Source: Gp7-AA10 sp035636095 (GTDB taxonomy: Bacteria > Acidobacteriota > Thermoanaerobaculia > Gp7-AA8). From it: DNA of 10,094 bases. The notes below the pieces were generated by a model that had not been told where the DNA came from, made no database searches, and saw only the letters and a program-made list of their open reading frames with translations. Shown piece after piece: positions 1 to 6,388 of the stretch. The stretch lies in the NCBI GenBank assembly GCA_035636095.1, contig DASPZU010000013.1, positions 1 to 10,094 on the forward strand, written 5' to 3'. Position 1 is the first letter of the stretch. The number at the start of each line of letters is the position of its first letter. Made by a program: the position numbers and the translations under genes.

Positions 1-920
1 CGATGATCGCGCAAGGGTCCGACGTTCTGGAGGCCGTGATCGCCGGCGTGAACATCGTCGAGCTGGATCCACTCGACGACAGCGTCGGCTACGGCGGCCT
101 GCCCAATGCCGAGGGCGTGGTGCAGCTCGATTCGTCGTGCATGCACGGTCCGCGCAAGCGCGCGGGCGCGGTGGCGTCGCTCGAAGGCGTGCGCACTCCA
201 TCGCTGGTCGCCAAGTCCGTCATGGACTACACCGATCATCATCTGCTGGTCGGGAAGGGGGCGCAGGAATTCGCGCGCAACATGGGATTCACCATCGAGA
301 GCGATCTCAACACGCCGAACTCGCGGCAGAAGTGGCTGGAGTGGAAACGCCGAACCGATCCTTCCCACTACCTCGATCCGAAAACGCGCGCCGAGGCCGG
401 TTATCGCGTTGCCCTGGAAATGGTGGCGGAAGGGAAGATCGATCGTGAACATCTGTACGGCACCATCAACTGCGATGGTGTCAGTCCCAAGGGCGAGATC
501 TGCGGTGTGACCACCACCAGCGGACTGGCGTGGAAGATCCCCGGTCGGGTTGGCGACTCTCCGATCCTCGGCGCCGGCCTCTACGTCGATGGCGATGTTG
601 GCGCCGCCGGTTCAACGGGACGCGGCGAAGCGAATCTCTACAACCTCTCTTCGCTGCTGATTGTCGAAAACATGCGTCGGGGAATGCATCCAAAAGACGC
701 GGCCATCGACGTGCTGCGCCGCATCAAGGCGAACACGATCGAGAAGCGGCTTTTGAACCCGAGTGGCAATCCGAATTTCGGGCTCAACTTCTACGTCGTC
801 AACGCTGCCGGCGAATATGCCGGCGCGTCGATGTATCCCTCGAAATTCGCCGTCTGTACGGAAAATGGCGCGCAGACGCTGGAGACCGAGCCGCTGCTGC
901 AGGGGAAGCCGAGCGATTAG
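1..920 (+). CDS. N4-(beta-N-acetylglucosaminyl)-L-asparaginase family Ntn hydrolase (5' truncated)
   Basis: Glycosylasparaginase/isoaspartyl-peptidase family (asparaginase_2, Ntn-hydrolase fold). These enzymes hydrolyse the amide between asparagine and N-acetylglucosamine, or related beta-aspartyl bonds. The proenzyme cleaves itself before a threonine that becomes the nucleophile. Residues here are counted from the ATG at base 3. The family signature GRVGDSPILGAGLYVD lies at about 181-196, followed by GAAGSTGRGE (200-209). The likely nucleophile is Thr154 in GTINCDG, just before the TTTSGLAWKIPG segment. The reading frame is open to the left edge, and the text starts inside the normal N-terminal region (DVLEAVIAGVNIVE), so the ATG at base 3 is probably internal and the true start, including any signal peptide, lies outside the window. 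The TAG stop overlaps the kgd stop on the other strand. The family call is secure; the exact substrate is not. Confidence 0.9.
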   Translation, partial: MIAQGSDVLEAVIAGVNIVELDPLDDSVGYGGLPNAEGVVQLDSSCMHGPRKRAGAVASLEGVRTPSLVAKSVMDYTDHHLLVGKGAQEFARNMGFTIESDLNTPNSRQKWLEWKRRTDPSHYLDPKTRAEAGYRVALEMVAEGKIDREHLYGTINCDGVSPKGEICGVTTTSGLAWKIPGRVGDSPILGAGLYVDGDVGAAGSTGRGEANLYNLSSLLIVENMRRGMHPKDAAIDVLRRIKANTIEKRLLNPSGNPNFGLNFYVVNAAGEYAGASMYPSKFAVCTENGAQTLETEPLLQGKPSD

Positions 921-3900
921 CCCAACGCTGCTTCGATCAGCGCTTTTTGCTGATCTTCATGCCGATGGTGCGATCCGGTCGCCGGCGAGGCGCTGATCGG
1001 ACGCCCGACGTAGCGCGTTCCCTGCGGAAGTCGCTCGTGCAGGAACGGCCACGCGCCCATGTTGCGCGGCTCCTCCTGCACCCACACGACGTCTTTCGCG
1101 TCCCCGATCGCTTCCATGAGCATCGGTTGCGGAAAGGGATAGAACTGTTCGAGCCGAACAATCCGCACGTTTGCGGATCCACGAGCGGCGACGAGGTCGT
1201 AGTAAACCTTGCCGCTGGTGATGATGACGCGATCGCCTGAAACGACATCATTGATAACCGGCTCGAAGCGTCCGCTCGTCAGATCGTTGATCCAGGATGT
1301 CGCGCGCGGATGTCGCAGCAGCGACTTCGGTGTCATCACGATCAGCGGCTTGCGCGGATTGTTTCGCATCTGCCGCCGCAGCGCGTGGAAGTACTGCGCC
1401 GGCGTTGTCGGATAAATCACTTGCATGTTGCCTTCGGCGCACAGCGTCAGGAATCGCTCCAGTCGCGCGCTGGAGTGTTCCGGGCCCTGACCTTCGTAGC
1501 CGTGCGGCAGCAGCAGCGCCAGTCCGCTGTGCTGACTCCACTTTTCTTCAGCGCTGGAAACGAATTGGTCGACGACGATTTGCGCGCCGTTGACGAAGTC
1601 GCCGAACTGCGCTTCCCACATCACCAGCGTGTCCGGATCGGCAACCGAGTATCCATACTCGAATCCGAGGACGCCGTACTCTGACAGGAGCGAGTCGTAC
1701 GCCACAAAGCCGCGCTCCCGATCCTCGCTGAGTGCCTTGAGCGGTGCGTATCCCGCGCCGGTGACGTAGTCGAAGAGAAGAGCGTGACGCTGCGAGAATG
1801 TTCCGCGTCCGCTGTCCTGTCCCGACAGACGCACCCGGAATCCGTCGACCAGAATCGTTCCAAACGCCAGCAGCTCCGCGAATCCCCAATCGATCGGGTC
1901 GCGTCCTTCGGCCATCGCCTGACGGCGGGCCAGGATCGGCTTCAGCTTCGGATGCGGCGTGAAGTTCTCGGGCATCGAAGCCAGCGCCCGGCTGACCTTC
2001 TGGAGTTGCTCGCTGGAGACTGCAGTATCCGGCGAAGGCTGCTTTTGGAATCCGGTGATCTCCTCGTCCGTCCACAGCGTTTCGGATCCCTGCGAAGGTG
2101 GTTCTTTATCCTCACGCGTGCGATCGAATGCTTCCTGCAGCTTGGCCTGGAACGCGTCCAGCCAGGCCTCGGCTTCTTTCGGGTCGATGTCGCCTTTGCG
2201 GAGGAGCTGCTCGGTGTAGATCTTCCGCACCGATCGATGCTCTTTGATCGCTTTGTACATCCGCGGCTGCGTGAGCGACGGCTCGTCGCCCTCGTTGTGA
2301 CCGTGACGGCGGTAGCAGAGCATGTCGATGACGACGTCCTTGTGAAACTGCTGGCGGAAGTCATACGCCAGCCGGATGGCGCGGATGCAGGCCTCGGGGT
2401 CGTCGCCGTTGACGTGGAAAATCGGCGCTTGCACCGCTTTGGCGACGTCAGTGGCGTAGACCGACGAACGCGCCGACTCCGGCCCGGTCGTGAAGCCGAT
2501 CTGATTGTTGATGACGATGTGGACCGTGCCGCCGGTGCGATAGCCCTTGAGTTGCGAAAGATTCAGCGTCTCCGCGACGACGCCTTGTCCGGCAAAAGCG
2601 GCGTCGCCATGGATGAGAACCGGAAGCACATGTTTGCGCTCGCGATCGTCGATCAGCGTCTGCTTCGCGCGCGCCATGCCCTCCACGATCGGATCGACAG
2701 CTTCGAGATGGCTGGGATTCGAGGCCAGGGTGAGCTTCAGCGTCGCGCCGTTCGGGGTCTGATGTGTCCCATCAGCGCCGAGGTGATATTTCACGTCGCC
2801 GGAGCCCTGGGTGGTGTTCGGGTCGACGTCGCCCTCAAATTCGTGAAATATTTTCTCGTATGATTTTCCTAGTATATTAGCGAGTACATTTAATCGGCCG
2901 CGGTGCGCCATCCCGATCACGGATTCGACCACACCGTTGTCGGTGGCGGCGTTGAAGAGGTAATCGAGCATCGGAATGACTGATTCGGCGCCTTCCAGCG
3001 AGAAGCGTTTGTGGCCGATGTACTTCGTGTGCAGAAACTTTTCGAACGCTTCGGCGTCATTCAGCTTCATAAGGATGCGCCGCTTGGTCGCGCCGTCCAG
3101 GTTGTCGTGATTGCGCGTCGGCTCCATCCGGTCCTGCAGCCACTTCTTCTGGACCGTTTCCTGGATGTGCATGTACTCCGGGCCGATCTTGCCGCAATAC
3201 GTTTCGCGCAGCGTGTCGAGGATGTCCCGGAGCTTGGAGGTCGCGCGGCCGCACAGGCCGCCGCAGACGAATTCGCGGTCGAGGTCCCAGATTGTCAGGC
3301 CGTAAAAAGCGGGATCGAGCTCGGGATGGCGATGCACGGTGTACTCGAGCGGATCGAGATCGGCGAGCAGATGGCCGCGAACGCGATAGGCGTTGATCAT
3401 CTGCAGCACTTTCGCTTCGCGGATGCGGGCCTCGTCGCCGGTGCGGGCGCGGTCCTTGGCCCAGTGCACCGGCTCGTAGGGGATGCGCAGATCGCGGTAA
3501 ATGTCGTCGTAAAAATTGTCGGCGCCCAGGAGCAGTTCGTGGATGCGGGCCAGAAATGCGCCCGACTCCGCGCCCTGGATGATGCGATGGTCGTACGTCG
3601 ACGTCATCGTCATCACTTTGGAGATGCCGAGGTCGGCGATGACATCGGCGTCGGTGGCGGAGTATTCGGCCGGGTAGTCGATCTGCCCTGTCGCGATGAT
3701 GGCTCCCTGCGTCTGCATCAATCGCGGGACCGAGGCCGCTGTGCCGATCGTGCCCGGATTGGTGAGAGAGATTGTCGTTCCTTCGAAGTCGCCGACCTCC
3801 AGCGTGTTGTTGCGCGCCTTGCGGACGATGTCGTTGTAGGCCTTGAGAAATTGCGCGAAGTCCATGGTCTGCGCCCGCTTGACGTTGGGCACGACCAGCG

Positions 3901-4453
3901 AGCGCGATCCATCTTTGCGCTCGACGTCGATGGCAATGCCGAGGTTGACGTCCTCGCGATCGATGCGGGCGGGCTGACCATCCTGCGAAACGAATCCCGC
4001 GTTCAGCCGGGGATGATCCTTGAGCGCCTTGACGATCGCCCACGCGACGATGTGCGTGAACGACGCCTTGGTCTGCCCGTTGGGCGTCAGATGATTGTTG
4101 ATGACGCGGCGATTCTCTTCCAGCGCCTTGACCGGAATGGTGCGGATGGAGGTCGCCGTCGGAACCGCCAGCGACGCTTCCATGTTCTGGGCGATCTTGC
4201 CGGCGGCTCCGCGCAAGGGGACGGCATTGGGCTCAACGGCGTGGAGCGCCGCCGACCTCGGCGGCGCTGCTGGGCCGGGCTGGACCGGTGCCGGCGGGGT
4301 CGCCGGCGCTCCACTGGCTTGCTCCGGCTCCTGGAAATCGCGGAAGAACTCGCGCCAGCTCGCGCTCACCGAATCGGGATCGGTCCGATACTTCTCGTAC
4401 AGTTCCTCGATGAATGCGATGTTGGCGCCGTAAGTCGATGTGACCGATGACAT
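917..4453 (-). CDS. kgd: Multifunctional 2-oxoglutarate decarboxylase/dehydrogenase E1 with fused succinyltransferase domain
   Basis: Single-chain Kgd/OdhA-type enzyme of the TCA cycle, 1178 residues. It combines thiamine-diphosphate-dependent decarboxylation of 2-oxoglutarate (E1) with an E2-type acyltransferase domain. Domain order: short E1 N-terminal segment (YGANIAFIEELYEKY, from about residue 8); Ala/Pro-rich linker about 42-76; E2-like catalytic domain about 85-310 with DHRIIQGAESG at 288-298 (His289 catalytic); E1 from about 315 with AHRGRLN at 516-522, GDAAFAGQG at 616-624 followed by NNQIG near 649 (ThDP/metal site), LGFEYGYS with the ThDP-activating Glu at about 932, and the C-terminal domain to LG. 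No lipoyl domain is present, as in the mycobacterial protein, so a separate lipoyl-bearing E2 is expected elsewhere. The ATG at 4453 is chosen over an in-frame ATG 14 codons upstream because AGGA lies 8 nt before it. Odd point: residues 521-539 use AT-rich rare codons. Confidence 0.95.
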   Translation of the reverse strand: MSSVTSTYGANIAFIEELYEKYRTDPDSVSASWREFFRDFQEPEQASGAPATPPAPVQPGPAAPPRSAALHAVEPNAVPLRGAAGKIAQNMEASLAVPTATSIRTIPVKALEENRRVINNHLTPNGQTKASFTHIVAWAIVKALKDHPRLNAGFVSQDGQPARIDREDVNLGIAIDVERKDGSRSLVVPNVKRAQTMDFAQFLKAYNDIVRKARNNTLEVGDFEGTTISLTNPGTIGTAASVPRLMQTQGAIIATGQIDYPAEYSATDADVIADLGISKVMTMTSTYDHRIIQGAESGAFLARIHELLLGADNFYDDIYRDLRIPYEPVHWAKDRARTGDEARIREAKVLQMINAYRVRGHLLADLDPLEYTVHRHPELDPAFYGLTIWDLDREFVCGGLCGRATSKLRDILDTLRETYCGKIGPEYMHIQETVQKKWLQDRMEPTRNHDNLDGATKRRILMKLNDAEAFEKFLHTKYIGHKRFSLEGAESVIPMLDYLFNAATDNGVVESVIGMAHRGRLNVLANILGKSYEKIFHEFEGDVDPNTTQGSGDVKYHLGADGTHQTPNGATLKLTLASNPSHLEAVDPIVEGMARAKQTLIDDRERKHVLPVLIHGDAAFAGQGVVAETLNLSQLKGYRTGGTVHIVINNQIGFTTGPESARSSVYATDVAKAVQAPIFHVNGDDPEACIRAIRLAYDFRQQFHKDVVIDMLCYRRHGHNEGDEPSLTQPRMYKAIKEHRSVRKIYTEQLLRKGDIDPKEAEAWLDAFQAKLQEAFDRTREDKEPPSQGSETLWTDEEITGFQKQPSPDTAVSSEQLQKVSRALASMPENFTPHPKLKPILARRQAMAEGRDPIDWGFAELLAFGTILVDGFRVRLSGQDSGRGTFSQRHALLFDYVTGAGYAPLKALSEDRERGFVAYDSLLSEYGVLGFEYGYSVADPDTLVMWEAQFGDFVNGAQIVVDQFVSSAEEKWSQHSGLALLLPHGYEGQGPEHSSARLERFLTLCAEGNMQVIYPTTPAQYFHALRRQMRNNPRKPLIVMTPKSLLRHPRATSWINDLTSGRFEPVINDVVSGDRVIITSGKVYYDLVAARGSANVRIVRLEQFYPFPQPMLMEAIGDAKDVVWVQEEPRNMGAWPFLHERLPQGTRYVGRPISASPATGSHHRHEDQQKALIEAALG
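935..955. terminator. Stem-loop just past the asparaginase stop, inside the kgd 3' end
   Basis: GATCAGC (935-941) and GCTGATC (949-955) form a perfect 7-bp stem with the 7-nt loop GCTTTTT. It begins 15 nt after the asparaginase stop and sits within the last codons of kgd on the opposite strand. It is the only good hairpin near the convergent gene ends, so it may end or protect the asparaginase transcript. The T-run is in the loop rather than after the stem, so it is not a standard intrinsic terminator. It may simply be a coincidence of the coding sequence. Confidence 0.3.
2837..2894. other. AT-rich island inside kgd
   Basis: By direct count, 15 of 58 bases are G or C (about 26%), within a gene that is otherwise clearly GC-rich. 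It encodes kgd residues 521-539 (L-N-V-L-A-N-I-L-G-K-S-Y-E-K-I-F-H-E-F). The codons include TTA, GTA, CTA, two ATA, AAT, AAA and TCA, where neighbouring codons nearly all end in G or C. The reading frame is intact and the residues fit the E1 family. The - strand contains TAATAT and TATACT, which resemble -10 boxes. Possible explanations are patchwork recombination, an internal regulatory or promoter site, or a slow-codon stretch; the sequence alone does not decide. Confidence 0.6.
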
Positions 4454-4461
4454 TGCATTGA

Positions 4462-4465
4462 TCCT
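4462..4465 (-). promoter_or_regulatory. kgd ribosome binding site overlapping the PAP2 stop codon
   Basis: On the - strand the PAP2 stop TAG runs directly into GGA, giving TAGGA, with 8 nt between AGGA and the kgd ATG at 4453. This decides the kgd start. It also implies that ribosomes ending PAP2 translation are placed at the kgd start, so translational coupling is likely. Confidence 0.6.
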
Positions 4466-5132
4466 AACGTTTTTCCGGGCCCACGCGTTCCACAAAGGTG
4501 TGCGACAGCGAGGTCAGGCCGAGCCAGCCGAAGCCGGCCGCGAAACCGCCCAGCACGTCGGAGGGGAAGTGGACGCCGAAATAAATCCGTGAAAACCCGA
4601 CGCCGAGGATGGTCAGCCCAGCGAGCGTGTGCGCGAAAGCCTGTGTGGCCAGCGAGCGGTTCTGCACCAGGTGGTGCGCCACGATCGGATAGGTGGCCGC
4701 CGAAAGCAGCGAATGGCCGCTGGGGAAGCTGTGCGACTTGGGCAGCTTGATTCTTCGCGCCAGCTCTTGCGGGCGCTGGCGCCGAAAGATGTTCTTGAGG
4801 ATGGTGTTGATGGCCATTGCGCCGCCGGTGCTGACCACGACCGTCCAGGCGTCGCCTTTTCGCCCTTGCCGGAACATCGCCAGGGCTGTTAGGCCGGCCG
4901 TGGCACCGATCGCGGCGTGCGTTCCGAGCTGTGTCACGCCTTCCATGAATTGATGCATGGCCGGATTGTCGATGCGGTGCACGATGTCGAACACCTTCAG
5001 GTCGTACTGCTCGGCGCGTCCCTCGACCACGTGTTCCGCCTGCTTCTTGAAAAACCAGAACGCAACCGCCGCCATCGCCACGCCGCCCGATGTGCCAATC
5101 GCGAGCGGCAGAAAACGATGTCGCCTCTTCAC
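4464..5132 (-). CDS. PAP2-family membrane phosphatase
   Basis: Type 2 phosphatidic acid phosphatase family, 222 residues; an integral membrane enzyme that removes phosphate from lipid phosphates or pyrophosphates. All three signature motifs are complete. Motif 1, K-x6-RP, is Lys113 to Pro121 (KNIFRRQRP). Motif 2 is PSGH at 137-140. Motif 3, SR-x5-H-x3-D, is SRIYFGVHFPSD at 181-192, with catalytic His188 and Asp192. Membrane segments are likely at about 8-28, 72-88, 97-112, 140-155, 165-181 and 193-210. The GTG start at 5132 is chosen because it overlaps the upstream GNAT stop as GTGA; no Shine-Dalgarno sequence is seen, so expression probably relies on termination-reinitiation. Residues upstream of the GTG read as a shadow of the GNAT gene. 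The substrate is not determined; undecaprenyl pyrophosphate or phosphatidate/phosphatidylglycerol phosphate are family possibilities. Confidence 0.9.
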   Translation of the reverse strand: MKRRHRFLPLAIGTSGGVAMAAVAFWFFKKQAEHVVEGRAEQYDLKVFDIVHRIDNPAMHQFMEGVTQLGTHAAIGATAGLTALAMFRQGRKGDAWTVVVSTGGAMAINTILKNIFRRQRPQELARRIKLPKSHSFPSGHSLLSAATYPIVAHHLVQNRSLATQAFAHTLAGLTILGVGFSRIYFGVHFPSDVLGGFAAGFGWLGLTSLSHTFVERVGPEKR

Positions 5133-5905
5133 GCGTTTTTGCGGAGTACCACGAACCGCTCCGCGATCTTCGCGCCGCATATTTTCCTGTAGTACTCGGT
5201 TGCGTCGGTCCACGGGATAACGGCGCGATGATATCCAAGCCTTCTCAAATCGGCGAGAGAGGCCAGCGCCAATTGACGGCCCAGCCCGCGACCGCGGAAT
5301 TCCTTGGCGACACCGGTCGGCCCGAACGTGCCGTGGCCGCGGTTGTTGGCCTCGTGAGTCGAAAAGCCGGCGATTCGTCCCTCCTGCTCCATCCAGAAGA
5401 CTTTCGCACCGCGCGACGCTTCGAATCTCCAGATCGGGCCGAACTCGCGCTGGATGAAGTCGAGCACACGCTCGCCATTGGTCTTGACGTCCTCCGGGAC
5501 GGCCGCCGGCAATGCCTCGACCACGAGATTGCAAGGACGCGCGGTCTCGTGATAGCCGCGCTTCGTAAAGAAGGGGACCAGCGATTCCGCGGCGCCGGGC
5601 GTGAAGTAATTTCCCGGCTCAGCAGCAATGACATGCACACCGCCCTCTTCAGCGTCGCGAAGCAGCGCGCTGCCGATTCCGCGGCGCCGTCGCGTCCGGT
5701 CCACCGCCAGGAGGCGCAGATGTTTTCCACACCTGACAGCGACTCCTTCGAAATCGCCGTAGACCCGCGCGCTGGCCTCTCCCTCGAACCCCTCGCCGAA
5801 GCATTTCTCGTCGGCGACGCGCACCAGGTCATACGGTGTGTCGTTGGCGCGAGCGAGCAGTTCCCTCAGGGGCGCCACATCTTGTCTGGAAAGATCGCGA
5901 ATCAC
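5129..5905 (-). CDS. Tandem-GNAT N-acetyltransferase
   Basis: 258-residue protein with two GNAT acetyltransferase units. The N-terminal unit (about 1-125) carries the acetyl-CoA loop RRRRGIGSALL at 72-82. The C-terminal unit (about 145-258) has FGPTGVAKEFRGRGLGRQ around 194-211, then LRRLGYHRAVIPW and a closing EYYRKICGAKIAERF segment typical of GNAT C-termini. The second unit resembles GNAT proteins of the glucosamine/glucosaminide acetyltransferase type (GlmA, also tandem), so an amino-sugar substrate is a guess, not a finding. The GTG at 5905 begins exactly at the usual GNAT N-terminus (IRDLSRQDVAPLRELL). The frame stays open far upstream, but that part is antisense to the thioredoxin gene and is not credible protein. 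It is the first gene of the run GNAT-PAP2-kgd. Confidence 0.85.
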   Translation of the reverse strand: MIRDLSRQDVAPLRELLARANDTPYDLVRVADEKCFGEGFEGEASARVYGDFEGVAVRCGKHLRLLAVDRTRRRRGIGSALLRDAEEGGVHVIAAEPGNYFTPGAAESLVPFFTKRGYHETARPCNLVVEALPAAVPEDVKTNGERVLDFIQREFGPIWRFEASRGAKVFWMEQEGRIAGFSTHEANNRGHGTFGPTGVAKEFRGRGLGRQLALASLADLRRLGYHRAVIPWTDATEYYRKICGAKIAERFVVLRKNA

Positions 5906-5912
5906 GCGTGAA

Positions 5913-5918
5913 ATTATG
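5913..5918 (-). promoter_or_regulatory. Possible -10 box for the GNAT-PAP2-kgd unit
   Basis: CATAAT on the - strand matches TATAAT at five of six positions and lies 7 nt before the GTG start at 5905. Transcription would begin at or next to the start codon, giving a leaderless message. No good -35 is seen at 16-18 nt upstream. The gap to the divergent thioredoxin gene is only 39 bp, so any promoter for either gene must sit here or inside the neighbour. Confidence 0.3.
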
Positions 5919-5944
5919 GCCTCGCTTTCGCAGTAGAGAACGGC

Positions 5945-6382
5945 ATGGAAAGCGTGATGCGTTGTCCCATCTGCGGACAAGCGAACCGTGTTCCCGACCT
6001 CGACAGGGGTAAAAAAGCCGTTTGTGGCAAATGCAAAGCGCCGCTGACGCTCGCGAGTGACGGTGACGGACACCCGGTGACGCTGACCGACAGCGATTTC
6101 AACCGGCAGATCGCTAAGGGGAGCGCGGTCGTCGATTTCTGGGCGCCATGGTGCGGGCCGTGCCGCATGATCGCGCCGGTCATCGAGCAGTTGGCCATGG
6201 AGCGGAAGGACATCCGTTTCGCCAAGGTGAACGTCGACGAGAACCCGCGGACCCAGCACGATTTCGGCGTTCAGGGAATTCCGCTGTTGGTTTTCTTCAA
6301 AGACGGCGAGGAGCGCGGGCGGGTGGTGGGCGCCGTGCCGAAAGGACAGATCGAGGCCGCCATCCGCCAATACCTCGGCTGA
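5945..6382 (+). CDS. trxC: Thioredoxin with N-terminal zinc ribbon (TrxC/thioredoxin-2 type)
   Basis: 145-residue cytoplasmic thiol-disulfide oxidoreductase. The N-terminal zinc ribbon has CPIC at 7-10 and CGKC at 27-30. The thioredoxin fold follows from about 44, with the active site WCGPC at 69-73 and the cis-proline in GIP (Pro113). KVNVDENP at 95-101 is the usual central strand region. Length and layout match thioredoxin-2 of E. coli, a family known for zinc binding and roles under oxidative stress. Two starts are possible: ATG 5945 (used here) or ATG 5957, which would give MRCPIC and has GGAAAG just upstream. It is divergent from the GNAT gene with 39 bp between, and the AI-2E gene follows after 6 bp, so the two + strand genes are probably cotranscribed. 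Confidence 0.93.
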   Translation: MESVMRCPICGQANRVPDLDRGKKAVCGKCKAPLTLASDGDGHPVTLTDSDFNRQIAKGSAVVDFWAPWCGPCRMIAPVIEQLAMERKDIRFAKVNVDENPRTQHDFGVQGIPLLVFFKDGEERGRVVGAVPKGQIEAAIRQYLG

Positions 6383-6388
6383 TCTCCT

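Noticed and set aside
530..1240. + strand frame spanning the asparaginase/kgd junction
   Set aside because: Out of frame with the asparaginase and antisense to kgd; low-complexity Arg-rich translation.
1784..2863. 359-codon + strand frame antisense to the middle of kgd
   Set aside because: Shadow of kgd codon bias; no recognisable motif and no independent ribosome site.
3011..4450. 479-codon open frame on the + strand antisense to the start of kgd
   Set aside because: It lies wholly opposite a well-supported conserved enzyme; its translation is Arg/Val/Asp-rich with no domain. Long antisense frames are common in GC-rich genes.
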